Of a stretch of DNA of 64,000 nucleotides, positions 1-9,489 are shown piece by piece. The notes under the pieces are model-generated. The model was not told the origin of the DNA. It worked only from the letters and a program-made list of their open reading frames with translations, and ran no database searches. The position numbers and the translations under genes are program-made. The DNA is taken from the NCBI GenBank assembly GCA_016718135.1, contig JADKEF010000006.1, forward strand, positions 1-64,000, in the 5' to 3' direction. Within the stretch, counting starts at the first letter, position 1, and the number at the start of each line of letters is the position of its first letter. The stretch comes from Acidobacteriota bacterium (lineage in GTDB: Bacteria > Acidobacteriota > Blastocatellia > Pyrinomonadales > Pyrinomonadaceae).

Positions 1-50
1 GTTCATTTGTAATCATCAGGTCGTAAGTTCGAGTCTTATCACCGGCTCCA
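1..50 (+). tRNA. 3' part of tRNA-Thr (anticodon UGU), cut by the window edge
   Basis: The window opens inside a tRNA. A seven-base anticodon loop with TGT at positions 8-10 is followed by a variable loop, a T arm (GTAAG / TTCGAGT / CTTAT), the acceptor strand CACCGGC, discriminator T and an encoded CCA ending at 50. The anticodon stem as read (GTTCA against TCATC) has two mismatches, a T-T and a C-C. That is unusual for a working tRNA and leaves open that this is a 3' tRNA fragment such as an attachment-site copy. The 5' half is outside the window. Confidence 0.6.
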
Positions 51-87
51 TTTATCTTCAATAAATACAGCAGTTTATAAATGCAAA

Positions 88-117
88 AGGCGAGCTTGTG
101 TGCTCGCCTATTTTTTT
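88..117 (+). terminator. Rho-independent terminator after tRNA-Thr
   Basis: A perfect 8-bp stem (AGGCGAGC at 88-95, GCTCGCCT at 102-109) with a six-base loop is followed by A and seven T. It lies 38 bases past the tRNA 3' end and should end that transcript. Confidence 0.85.
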
Positions 118-486
118 GGTGTGCCTATTGTTTGTCAACCTCTCAAAACTAGTTCCATACATCATTTTTTCGCCCGACTAGAACATTTTGGAGTTACCCT
201 CGAATACGAACCTCAAGCAGTAGTAGGAACAAAAACAGAAGCAATAGGACTGTTTGTTTAGCAATAGTGATGAACGTCTTTTCTAAAAACAGCTGTCGGG
301 AAACTCGCCACGGGATGCACTAACGGGTGCCCCCAATGTACATAGCTTGAGAGCAAATACGACGAGGATCAGCTCAAGGGTGCGGCTAAGCATATTACCG
401 AAGACCACCCGAATAAACTACCTTGTTTTGCATCCATCTGGCAATCAAAATACCAATAGTTCGTGTCTCATTTCGCGTCCCCCGAC
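118..486. other. Gene-poor stretch with degraded coding fragments
   Basis: No intact gene is seen. Two short open stretches on the + strand read like protein but have no start: one ending in a stop at 259-261 (C-terminal residues LEYEPQAVVGTKTEAIGLFV) and one at 346-459 (containing QLKGAAKHITEDHP). I do not recognise either. They may be remnants of a decayed gene or mobile element next to the tRNA, but chance reading frames cannot be excluded. The right end holds the 3' side of the large gene on the minus strand. Confidence 0.25.
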
Positions 487-3400
487 CTATCTGAGCCCTG
501 TCACGATCACGAGAGCTCGGCCGTCGAAGGTCACGCGGGGGAACCGTGTCAGTGAATCCGGATCGCCGTCCCAGAACTTTGTTGTGATGACCTGGCCGTT
601 TCGTCCGGCCGTAAATTTTATCCGCCCCGTCGAAGTCATTAGGACGCGAACTTCGCGCTTTTCGCCCGGTGCTATTTTGTTTCCGGGCCCAAACGTGTCT
701 CCCTCGGGGAAAATGTGTACCGCCTCGCTGGAACGATTCTCCAGTATCGCGGTGACATATCGGCCTGGTGACGAAGTTGGCGGCCGTTTTATCGCTGGTG
801 GTGCAGCCACTGCCGATGAAGCAGACGCGTAGCCCCTCATGATCGCATGTCCTCTGCCACTGCTACCCGAATTTTGCGCCCATGTCGATGGGTCCGAATC
901 AATGATCGTATAGCTACCAGCCGGGAGCGTGATGTTCGGCTTAGCTACCCAATAAGCGTTTGGCACACCTCCCTGGCCCGGACTACCCGTTGCTTGCCAC
1001 GGGCCATAGGTCTTACCGTCGCTGCCCCGAAACGCAATAGTTCCCGGACGCGTGGTGCCACGGGCATTGTTCCAGTGATAGGTCATGATCGACGTGATCA
1101 CATATGGCCTGTTGAGCGTGAACTGCGTAGGAGATGTCGGTGCGTTGTAGACACCGTAAATATTGCCGTTGTTAAATATCTCGGCATCGCCGCCGACGGG
1201 TGGTTTCGGTGGAGTTGACGGTGTCGGTGTTGGCGTAACCTTCGGTATCGTTCCGTCGACACGGACCGGAGACGACGCACCTGTCCCGACTAGTGTAATA
1301 CCGCGAAGAACGAGTCCCGGCGCATGTCCGTACCATTTCTCAGCACCTGTTTCGACGTACTCGAACCTTATCCCGCGCACCGGGCTCGCCCCGCCTAGGT
1401 CGAATATTGACAAGAACCGGTTATCGCCGATATCTAGATTATCGACCCGTTTATGTTTAGGCCCAACTCCGTAATTCCACTCGCTGCTGTGGACACCGGC
1501 CTGGATCCGGAAGCTCTTTGTCCCGGAATCGGTTGTGACAAACATCGTAGCGATCGTTGCTCCTTGTTCGAGGTAGGTCGCGTCATCCAGATTCGTCACG
1601 AGGGCGATCTTCGATGCTGTGAATGCGGCCGGGATCGTGAGACTGAGTGAAAGTCGTTTCTCATCGGTACTCTTCAAGCGGATCCCTGAGCTATCGTCCA
1701 CGTCAATATCTTTTACCTTTCGCGGCGTTCCTTTTCTTCCACCGACCGGAGTTAGATCGACCGGATAGAATTTCGAACCCTTTGAGCTATCAGTTGGAGT
1801 AGCCGTTCCGCCGGCCATTTGCTCCTTAAGCTTGCCAAGGTTCGTTTGGGCGGTCTTGTAGTTTGGATCGATCTCGAGTGCTTTTTCGAAGTCAGCGAGT
1901 GCTCCGTTCAGATCGCCTGACCTTTGTTTTGCGATGCCGCGATTATTGTGAGCTATAGCGCTTTTCGGATCGATCTCGATCGCCTTCGTATAGTCGGCGA
2001 TCGCCCCGCGATAGTCATTGAGATTTGCCTTTGCGAGTCCTCGATTTATCCACGAGGCGGCCGGAGCCGGATCGAGGCGTATTGCTAAGTCATAGTCTGC
2101 CTTGGCTCCCGCATAGTCTTTGTTGTCCAGCTTGAGTCGTCCCCGATAAGTATATGAGCTAGCGTAGTCCGGCTTGAGCTGAATACCGCGGTCGAAATCG
2201 GCCATCGCTCCGGCAGTGTCATTGAGTCTTTGCTTGGTCAGGCCGCGTCCGAGGACCGATTGATAGCTATTCGGGTCGAGATTTACGGCTTTATTAAAAT
2301 CAGCGAGCGAACCATTCAGGTCACCGGCCTCGCGTTTTGCCCTCCCCCTTAGCCGATGAGCCTCAGGGCTGGCAGGGTCAGCCTTGATCGCCAAATCGAA
2401 TTCTTTGACGGCTTCGGACCATTTCCTCTGGTCCGCCAGGGCCGTCCCTCGTTTGATCGCGGCCGCGGAGGCTCCAGCACCTCGATCATTAGCGGCCTTT
2501 TTATCGGCCAGTTCCCTTTCAATCGCAACGACCGGCGGATACTGGCTGTGCAGATTCTTTGCCGGAGCCAGTTCCTTCGCGGCGTCCGTGAACGCCTGCT
2601 TGTCCATTAAAGCCTGCACCTTGGCAAGCTGTGTCTGGATAGTGGTGCGGTCTTGCTTCCACTTTGTGGAAAGATTCTTCGCTTCTATATTCTTAGGATC
2701 TGCGGCGACAACTTGGTCTATGAGCGCGATGCCCTCATCGAGCTGCCCCTTCCCTACCAGAGCTTTCGCCTCGGCAAGTTTCTTTGTGGTCCCGCCCATA
2801 TCCTTGGCCTTGTCGATCTCTTCCTGCGAGATCGAGACGGAGAATGAGCCGGTTGCTCGACCGAGTTCGAGGCCGTCTTTGTTCTTGACGATGACCGTAG
2901 CTTCGCCGCCGCCAACCTGACTGCGTGTCACACGGATCTGCTGCGAGATGTTGCTCCCGACGATGTGCGTATCTTCGTTCACACTCCATTCAAATCGAGC
3001 GCCGTCGAGCGCCGGCGAGACCTCGGCTTTGATCCCGACGAATTGATGGACCGCGATCTCTTTCTCTAGAGTGACCAAGCCGACATTGGGTTTCCAAACC
3101 TGTGGCTTCGGCCCTTCGGCACCGAGTATCACGACATTCACATTTGTCGGATCGGCAGTGAAGATTGCTTTCTGCATCCCGAGGTCGTCTCCGACGCCGG
3201 GAGCCCGGGCGTTCACGGTGATCGTGACGGGTTTTGCTGATTGCGGGATAAACGTGATCTCAGAGGTGTCTTGCGACTGACCCATGAGTTTTCCGCCCGT
3301 CGAAACATCCCAACGATAGTCGATCTCCTTCAAGCCGGGTACGTTTGTCGTGACCTTTGCCTTGATCTCGGACCCGACAATGCCTTTTTGCGGCGTAAGC

Positions 3401-6400
3401 GTGAGCTTCAGCTCAGGCTTTCCGACTTCGACATCTATCTGGTCAGATTCACCAACAGTCGTCAGGGTTTCGCCTTGGCGTGTATGGGCAACTGCCCAGA
3501 CGCGTGCCGTTCCGATTCGATTGAAGGTGGCTTTTGTGGTCGAGGCATTGCCGCCGTTGTATTCGAACGGAGCGAATGTGATCTCGGGATGAGGCTGCCA
3601 TAGGAAATAGAAGTTACCTCGGGCCGGCTTGCCCCCGGACATCACAGTTGCGGTGAATCCGCGGGTACCGCCGAAAGTTACCTTACTGTCCTTTTCAGCC
3701 ATCTCGACCTTGACGGTCATTGCCTCGACGACCACAGAACACGATGCCGTCGCGGAATTGCCTTCATCATCGGAGACCGAGACTGAGATCGGGTAGGTTC
3801 CGGGCTGGCGCGAATTTGCGAAAGTAAAATTGTTGTCCTTTGGTGAACCGTTGCCAGACCACGTAACCTTATACGGCGGGATGCCGCCCTCGATCGTTGC
3901 CGCAAAGTTCACCGTCTCGCCGAGCTGAACGTTGATCGGACAAGTCGCTTTGTCCAACTTAAGCTTGAGCGGCTTCATATGCTTCCGGTTCTCCTCGCGT
4001 CGCATCTGGTCGGCCTTCTTCTCGTCATAAGTGCCTTTGCCATAGGCGCCTTCCCAGCAAGATTTTGAACACTCGTTTGGGGCACCAAAGCTATGTCGGC
4101 TCGTGCATCCGAACGCTCCCGCACCACCAAAGCACGGGCCTGAACTCTCGCACTCAGGTTTAGATTTATTCTCAGGATCCCACCAAACGCCGATATGCCC
4201 GGCCCATCCGCAATAACATCGACACAGACAATTCATATACCGGGCTTTGAGTTCTGCTTCGGTAGGACCTGTCGGACCTGCAGCGGCCGTAGGTGATGGT
4301 TTGGGTTTAGTAGGCGTTGCCGAGCCAGTTGGTTTGGCAGTCGGACTTGCGGTTGGTGTGGCGGTTGGAGGCTGAGTCGGCGTTGGCGTCGGTGTTGGGG
4401 TCGCATCGCCAATGACGGATATCTCGAAAGGTATCTCGCGGGCGTAATTCCGGGTTAGATAGTCCTTTGCCGCGAAAACATCGTCAGCAACCGTTGTGAT
4501 GTCGATCGAAAGAACATAGGTCAGCTTTGCTGTATGGGGTTCCTCGCCTTCAAAAGTGAATGTCCGGCTGAGATTGTTGCGATTGAAGATAGGGCGACCC
4601 GGCGAAAAATCTTCTTCGTCGAATGAGACCTCGCTCCCATCTTTTGACCACCGATAGCTGTGCTGAACCGAAACTGCAACCAGATGTTCATCGCCACCAA
4701 GGGCTCTGAGTGCGGCAATGTACTTATCTATCATTACAGCTTCTGCAATTCCGGGGCTGCTGAAAGATGCCGTTGCCAGAACATCGACGCGGCCGTCCTT
4801 TAGCTTCGCTGGTTCCGGATTTGTATTTCTAATAACATCGACGCCTTGAATGTTCTTGTCTATGGCAAGGAGCATTTCGGCAGCGTCACCGATCATTTCA
4901 GCCCTTCTGTTCGTCCATTTGCCGACTATCTGCGGGCCACAACGAGCGATCAGTTTCTTTGCTACCTCCTCATCCACCTTTTTCGTTACTTTCCCTTCTA
5001 GGTCACGACTCGACGCGATGCGCGCGTGTTCCTCAACTATCTTTAGGATGTCGTCTTTTTCGGTGTATTTTAGTGCCAACTGGGCCACGTTGGTTTCCGC
5101 GCGCTGATCGCTGCTGACCTGTTCCCGGCCTTTTACCTCATAGATGCCAGCGATCAGGTCCTCGCAATCCTGGTAGCTTGCGACCAAGGCGTAGCCGGCA
5201 TCCTTGGCATCCTCGATGATCGACGAAACGATCAATGTGAGAAGCCCCGCCGGCAAACTCGCCATGAACCCCGCGTCCACGAGCATACTTTGAAATGCCT
5301 TTTCATAGTCGCCAGCTTTAAGATCCCCTGCCACTTGCTTGACCTGGATGTAGACCATAAATGCCATGAACCCCTTCATCAAAGTTCCCCACGGCACATG
5401 CGAACTTGCCTCTGACAGCGCATTTTTGACTCTCGCCCACCGACCGGTGCCTTCTTCAAGCATCTCTTTCAATAGTTTCAGGTCGCGAGGATTCGAACTC
5501 TCGGCAAATTTCTTGAGCAGCTGAGAATCTAATTTTGCCTTGCCTACTAAGCTATCGAGGGCTTGCCGCGTCGAGGGATTGATCAGCTCCTTCCTGAGCC
5601 CGTCGAGATCATCGCCGTAGTCGTCAAATTTCTTGATCAGATCGTCGAGATAGTTAGCCCTCTCCATACGTGCAAGGTCACGAGACTTTTTCAACGAATC
5701 TCGCAACCGATGGAGGTTCTTTCTTACTGTCTTTGCATCATATTTTTTCAGAGCATCGTCCACCTTATCGGCGAATTGTGATGCAGTGTTGGCGGAGCCA
5801 CCGATCGTATAAACCCCTCGTGTTTCACCGAGCGGCAGAAGATCTGCAAATCCCGAACTGACCCGGCTACCATTCTTCCAAAAGACCCTGCCGCTAGTCG
5901 CTTCGTATGAGTCTCTAAACGCCTTTGATCCTTTTCCCCATAAGCCCTCTGCCTGCGCTCCGCCTAGGTTTGGGTTTATCTTCAGGTCTTTGAGCTTTTG
6001 GAGAGCTTCTTCTGCGTCGTCAATTCCTTCAAGTACCGCCTCCGGCGGATACAAATTTATCGTTTTTAAAACATCGTCGGCCTTGCTGCCAAACTTAGCT
6101 CGCACCTGACTCGCAATGTTTTCCCTAACAGCTCTCCATCTTCCGATGGCCTGGGCCTCGTCAATATTGTCCATTACAAGTCGAAGGTCGTGATCGGACG
6201 TTCCGCCCTGAAGGATCGGATCAATATACTTCCCGCCGCTGATCCAAGAGCCTACTCCGACAAGTTTCGCACCGCTCTTGTTCACCGTATTTATGACTAT
6301 AAGTGCGATCTCCTTTCGAGTGCCCGACATACCCGCGAGCATGTTCCTGGTGGCCGCGTCGAGCAACTCCTCTTGGGGAGTTAACGGTCCGGCCCCTTCT

Positions 6401-6570
6401 GGCGGAGCAACCGGATCAGCTGGAACATCTGCCGTTAGCTCTGACGCCGTTAATGGTAGATCCAATTTAACGGAAGCCCCGATCTGTGAGGCTTGTACCC
6501 AACTGCTGAAGATCAACGAATAAATGAGGAGGAGTGATAATAGGATGGAGGACGAGCTAGTGCGTTTCAT
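487..6570 (-). CDS. Very large exported multidomain protein (TPR, PKD, NPCBM-like)
   Basis: A 2027-residue protein with a signal peptide (about residues 1-27). From the N terminus it has: a region at 100-130 that resembles the nucleotidyltransferase motif (GS at 107-108, then SDHDL at 125-129); a long helical region with a hydrophobic stretch around 390-450; a Pro/Thr linker near 723-767; a Cys-rich segment (about 778-840, more than ten Cys); a PKD-type beta domain (about 870-950) with further Ig-like segments; about six TPR repeats (about 1360-1585, each with the A-x-x-x-x-x-x-A-I-x-x-D-P pattern); an NPCBM-like beta domain (about 1600-1770); a second Pro/Thr linker; and beta-rich C-terminal parts. 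It is probably a surface or periplasmic scaffold. Its substrate is unknown. AAGGGG lies just upstream of the ATG. It is transcribed alone. Confidence 0.85.
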   Translation of the reverse strand: MKRTSSSSILLSLLLIYSLIFSSWVQASQIGASVKLDLPLTASELTADVPADPVAPPEGAGPLTPQEELLDAATRNMLAGMSGTRKEIALIVINTVNKSGAKLVGVGSWISGGKYIDPILQGGTSDHDLRLVMDNIDEAQAIGRWRAVRENIASQVRAKFGSKADDVLKTINLYPPEAVLEGIDDAEEALQKLKDLKINPNLGGAQAEGLWGKGSKAFRDSYEATSGRVFWKNGSRVSSGFADLLPLGETRGVYTIGGSANTASQFADKVDDALKKYDAKTVRKNLHRLRDSLKKSRDLARMERANYLDDLIKKFDDYGDDLDGLRKELINPSTRQALDSLVGKAKLDSQLLKKFAESSNPRDLKLLKEMLEEGTGRWARVKNALSEASSHVPWGTLMKGFMAFMVYIQVKQVAGDLKAGDYEKAFQSMLVDAGFMASLPAGLLTLIVSSIIEDAKDAGYALVASYQDCEDLIAGIYEVKGREQVSSDQRAETNVAQLALKYTEKDDILKIVEEHARIASSRDLEGKVTKKVDEEVAKKLIARCGPQIVGKWTNRRAEMIGDAAEMLLAIDKNIQGVDVIRNTNPEPAKLKDGRVDVLATASFSSPGIAEAVMIDKYIAALRALGGDEHLVAVSVQHSYRWSKDGSEVSFDEEDFSPGRPIFNRNNLSRTFTFEGEEPHTAKLTYVLSIDITTVADDVFAAKDYLTRNYAREIPFEISVIGDATPTPTPTPTQPPTATPTASPTAKPTGSATPTKPKPSPTAAAGPTGPTEAELKARYMNCLCRCYCGWAGHIGVWWDPENKSKPECESSGPCFGGAGAFGCTSRHSFGAPNECSKSCWEGAYGKGTYDEKKADQMRREENRKHMKPLKLKLDKATCPINVQLGETVNFAATIEGGIPPYKVTWSGNGSPKDNNFTFANSRQPGTYPISVSVSDDEGNSATASCSVVVEAMTVKVEMAEKDSKVTFGGTRGFTATVMSGGKPARGNFYFLWQPHPEITFAPFEYNGGNASTTKATFNRIGTARVWAVAHTRQGETLTTVGESDQIDVEVGKPELKLTLTPQKGIVGSEIKAKVTTNVPGLKEIDYRWDVSTGGKLMGQSQDTSEITFIPQSAKPVTITVNARAPGVGDDLGMQKAIFTADPTNVNVVILGAEGPKPQVWKPNVGLVTLEKEIAVHQFVGIKAEVSPALDGARFEWSVNEDTHIVGSNISQQIRVTRSQVGGGEATVIVKNKDGLELGRATGSFSVSISQEEIDKAKDMGGTTKKLAEAKALVGKGQLDEGIALIDQVVAADPKNIEAKNLSTKWKQDRTTIQTQLAKVQALMDKQAFTDAAKELAPAKNLHSQYPPVVAIERELADKKAANDRGAGASAAAIKRGTALADQRKWSEAVKEFDLAIKADPASPEAHRLRGRAKREAGDLNGSLADFNKAVNLDPNSYQSVLGRGLTKQRLNDTAGAMADFDRGIQLKPDYASSYTYRGRLKLDNKDYAGAKADYDLAIRLDPAPAASWINRGLAKANLNDYRGAIADYTKAIEIDPKSAIAHNNRGIAKQRSGDLNGALADFEKALEIDPNYKTAQTNLGKLKEQMAGGTATPTDSSKGSKFYPVDLTPVGGRKGTPRKVKDIDVDDSSGIRLKSTDEKRLSLSLTIPAAFTASKIALVTNLDDATYLEQGATIATMFVTTDSGTKSFRIQAGVHSSEWNYGVGPKHKRVDNLDIGDNRFLSIFDLGGASPVRGIRFEYVETGAEKWYGHAPGLVLRGITLVGTGASSPVRVDGTIPKVTPTPTPSTPPKPPVGGDAEIFNNGNIYGVYNAPTSPTQFTLNRPYVITSIMTYHWNNARGTTRPGTIAFRGSDGKTYGPWQATGSPGQGGVPNAYWVAKPNITLPAGSYTIIDSDPSTWAQNSGSSGRGHAIMRGYASASSAVAAPPAIKRPPTSSPGRYVTAILENRSSEAVHIFPEGDTFGPGNKIAPGEKREVRVLMTSTGRIKFTAGRNGQVITTKFWDGDPDSLTRFPRVTFDGRALVIVTGLR

Positions 6571-6929
6571 ATTTGCCCCTTGCCCGCGGAAACGAGTCCC
6601 GTTGATCGGGCGCTTCTAAATTGGTTAAAGGCGCAATAGACGTGCCGTAAGTGACCGGGTGATGTGCGTGCGATGAGCAGCAGACATAATGGTTGCCGCG
6701 AGTTGTGGAGTCTACTCTGCGATGACCGCGGTAATATCTCGCACTTAGTGGGTAAATTTCCGCGAATTCGGTCTTTGGACTGCGAGCAGGAGCTTATCCG
6801 GTATCACAAAATATCTTGGTTCTGAGTTTAATTGATCCGAACATCAAGAGGAGTTGAAAGCCCCACGCTCCTTGACCGTTAATATCGTTTATAACCAAAA
6901 GGCTTGCGTCGTTTGATTTCGTATGCTAT
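6571..6929. other. Divergent intergenic region, no gene seen
   Basis: This 359-base region lies between the start of the giant minus-strand gene and the LacI operator. I see no convincing gene or RNA. It presumably holds the promoter of the giant gene, whose exact position I cannot assign. Confidence 0.5.
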
Positions 6930-6947
6930 TAAGTTAACGTTAACTTA
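6930..6947. promoter_or_regulatory. LacI-family operator, copy 1 (autoregulation)
   Basis: TAAGTTAACGTTAACTTA is a perfect 18-bp palindrome with the central CG typical of LacI/PurR-type operators. It ends 27 bases before the start codon of the LacI-family regulator, so it is probably the regulator's own binding site. A 14/18 match lies in front of the transporter gene at 8069. Confidence 0.75.
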
Positions 6948-6974
6948 TTTTCTACCATTATCGGCCCGACAGGT

Positions 6975-8027
6975 ATGGCGCGTAAGAAGAACGCAACATT
7001 GAATGATATTGCATCGACGATCGGCGTCGCTCCGATGACTGTGTCGAGGGTTGTGAATGGTACGGGTTATGTCAGTGAAAAAACTCGGGAAAAGGTGTTG
7101 CTCGCCGTCAAGGAGATGAGCTATCGACGCAATGGCTTGGCTCGAAATCTAAAACGGCAGAAGACAGACACCGTCGGGCTGGTGCTTGGTGATATCTCGA
7201 ATCCCTATTCGACAGAGATCGCAAATGCCGTTCGTGAGAGGCTGGCGGCCCGAGGCTATAACCTTTTTATTTGCATTAGCGAACATAGTGCTAATGAGGA
7301 CATTGGAGCTTTCGAATCGCTAGTTGACCACAATATTGATGGCCTTATCGTCGCCACGCGGTCAAATCAGGAAGGTGATGAACGCTTACGGTCTATTGCC
7401 GACAGTAACCTTCCAGTGGTTGTCGTAGGGCGTGATTTTCATCACTCCCGGGTCGATTTTGTCTCTGCCGACAATCTTAGGGGTGGTTTCGAGGCAACGC
7501 AGCACTTGATAGATCTTGGGCATAGGCGAATAGCATTTATCGGGGCCGGCTTCGAAAGCCGAAGCAGCCTAAAGCGACTGCAGGGATATTTGAATGCTCT
7601 CGAGAAACACGGGATCGAGATCGATGAACGACTCATCACCGGACGCAAAGAATCAGTATCGGACGTGCCAGGCTATTCGACTGAAAAGATCGGTTACGAG
7701 GGCATGAAACGCCTCTTGTCGCTTCCTTCACCACCAACTGCGGTCTTCGCACGAAACGATTTTACAGCGGTAGGGGCGATGTCAGCGATCAAGGATGCCG
7801 GACTTTCGATCCCGCAGGACATTGCGATCGTCGGGTTTGACGACACGCCGTTGGCAAGTCACATGATGCCCGCATTGACGACCGTCAGGCAGCCAATGCG
7901 ACTTCTTGGCCAACTGGCGGCCGAAATGCTCCTAAAACGAATTGCGATTGAAGATGAACTGGAACGGGACGAGCGTGTACTTGATTGTGAACTTATAGTT
8001 CGCGGGTCAAGCGTTGCAACGAGCTAG
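6975..8027 (+). CDS. LacI-family transcriptional regulator
   Basis: A 350-residue DNA-binding regulator of sugar use. The N terminus is the LacI helix-turn-helix (about residues 7-30, with the TVSRVVNG recognition segment), followed by the hinge and a periplasmic-binding-protein-like effector domain beginning near 63 (DTVGLVLGDISNPY) and ending with the usual DTPLASHMMPALTTVRQP segment. Length is normal for the family. It lies upstream of a transporter, a reductase, two esterases and a polysaccharide-lyase-like gene, and two matching palindromes flank it. It most likely represses this locus and is released by a sugar or uronate breakdown product. The effector is not deducible from the sequence. 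Confidence 0.93.
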   Translation: MARKKNATLNDIASTIGVAPMTVSRVVNGTGYVSEKTREKVLLAVKEMSYRRNGLARNLKRQKTDTVGLVLGDISNPYSTEIANAVRERLAARGYNLFICISEHSANEDIGAFESLVDHNIDGLIVATRSNQEGDERLRSIADSNLPVVVVGRDFHHSRVDFVSADNLRGGFEATQHLIDLGHRRIAFIGAGFESRSSLKRLQGYLNALEKHGIEIDERLITGRKESVSDVPGYSTEKIGYEGMKRLLSLPSPPTAVFARNDFTAVGAMSAIKDAGLSIPQDIAIVGFDDTPLASHMMPALTTVRQPMRLLGQLAAEMLLKRIAIEDELERDERVLDCELIVRGSSVATS

Positions 8028-8068
8028 AATTCGGTGATCCATCCACCCAGTCGGATGTTATGCCCGAA

Positions 8069-8086
8069 TATGTTAGCGTTATCATA
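8069..8086. promoter_or_regulatory. LacI-family operator, copy 2, before the transporter
   Basis: TATGTTAGCGTTATCATA matches the palindrome at 6930-6947 at 14 of 18 positions and keeps the central CG. It lies 55 bases before the transporter ATG in the gap after the regulator gene. This position fits repression of the catabolic operon by the neighbouring LacI protein. Confidence 0.6.
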
Positions 8087-8140
8087 ATTATGTAATCGAT
8101 TGGAGTGCCGGGTTGGCAGGCACTCTTAGACAGGCGATCT

Positions 8141-9484
8141 ATGGACAATACTATCGTTAGTTCCGCCCCCGATCAGGGCGGCTTCAAGATGCCCGGACTT
8201 CGGTGGCTCATCATTGGCCTCGTGTTCCTCGCGACCCTGATCAATTACATTGACCGACTAACCGTTTCTGTCCTTGCTCCGCTTATCACGAAGGACCTAA
8301 ATCTATCGAACACCGAGTTCGGCGGCATTGCGACCTTTTTTCTACTTGCATACACCATCAGCCAGTCGCTGTCGGGAAAGCTGTATGACCATATCGGCAT
8401 AAAGAAGGGCTTTACGGTTTCGATCATCGTTTGGTCGGTCGCCGCCATGTGCCATGCTTTCGCCGTCGGGCTACGAAGCTTGAGTGCGTTCCGCTTTCTT
8501 CTAGGACTTGGCGAGGCAGGCAACTGGCCCGGAGCCGCGAAGACGGTTTCCGTCTGGTTTCCAGCCCGTGAACGTGCCTTCGCGATGGCGATCTTTAACA
8601 GCGGAGCGGCGATCGGCTCGATCATCGCTCCTCCGGTGATTGTCGGCCTGACGGCATATTTCGGTCATTGGCAGCAGACCTTTATCGTTACGGGAGCGCT
8701 TGGCTTCCTTTGGCTGATTCTTTGGTGGTTCGTTTATGACACACCGGAAAACCACAAATGGCTCACTGCCGAGGAATACAAGATAATCCGTGAGGATGAA
8801 ACTGCAAGCCTTGAGGCGTCAGAGTCTGAGGTGGCTGGAAAGGATGGGGTTCCGACCGGTTGGCTTAAACTGCTAACATTTCGCCAGACTTGGGCGATCG
8901 TGCTTGCACGCTTCTTGGTCGATCCGGTCTGGTGGCTGTATATAACTTGGCTGCCGCTCTATCTGAGCCAGGTTCACGGCTTTGATCTAAAACAGATCGG
9001 TTTGTTTGCCTGGGTTCCATACGTTGCAGCAGATGCGGGAAGCTTATTTGGCGGCTGGCTATCAGGCTTTTTGATCGGTCGCGGATGGACCGTAAATGCC
9101 GCCCGTAAGGCCGTGATCATCTTTGCCGCGGCATTGATGCCCGCCGGTATCTTAGCGGCATTCACTCCGGACGCCATGACCGCCCTGGCATTGATCGGCG
9201 TTGTGCTGTTCGGATTCCAAGTTTGGATCAATAACGTACAGACACTGCCGAGCGATTTCTTCCCGTCAAACGCCGTCGGGTCGGTAGCCGGTTTGGGCGG
9301 AACCGGGGCGGGCATCGGCTCCATGATCTTTATTTTCTCGACAGGCTGGGTGGTCGATCATTTTTCATATACGCCGGTTCTCGTGACGGCAGGAATATTG
9401 GCTCCGGTCGGTACGCTAGTACTCTGTTTGCTGGCAGGGCGGATCCAGAAAGTATCACTTAATACGGTAAAGGAGACTACATAA
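8141..9484 (+). CDS. MFS transporter, ExuT-like (hexuronate/anion:cation symporter)
   Basis: A 447-residue inner-membrane transporter with twelve predicted hydrophobic segments. Family signatures of the anion:cation symporter (ExuT/GudP) group are visible: NYIDR in helix 1, the GKLYDHIGIKKG loop, and RFLLGLGEAGNWPGAAK before helix 5. A GTG at 8105 would add 12 residues, but the ATG at 8141 places the hydrophobic N terminus as usual and is preferred. The first gene after operator copy 2, it probably imports uronic acids or oligouronides made by the downstream lyase. The exact substrate is inferred from the neighbours. Confidence 0.88.
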   Translation: MDNTIVSSAPDQGGFKMPGLRWLIIGLVFLATLINYIDRLTVSVLAPLITKDLNLSNTEFGGIATFFLLAYTISQSLSGKLYDHIGIKKGFTVSIIVWSVAAMCHAFAVGLRSLSAFRFLLGLGEAGNWPGAAKTVSVWFPARERAFAMAIFNSGAAIGSIIAPPVIVGLTAYFGHWQQTFIVTGALGFLWLILWWFVYDTPENHKWLTAEEYKIIREDETASLEASESEVAGKDGVPTGWLKLLTFRQTWAIVLARFLVDPVWWLYITWLPLYLSQVHGFDLKQIGLFAWVPYVAADAGSLFGGWLSGFLIGRGWTVNAARKAVIIFAAALMPAGILAAFTPDAMTALALIGVVLFGFQVWINNVQTLPSDFFPSNAVGSVAGLGGTGAGIGSMIFIFSTGWVVDHFSYTPVLVTAGILAPVGTLVLCLLAGRIQKVSLNTVKETT

Positions 9485-9489
9485 ACGCA

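Noticed and set aside
4230..4410. Pro/Thr-rich repeat within the giant gene as a separate repeat feature
   Set aside because: It is an in-frame linker between domains, not an independent DNA element.
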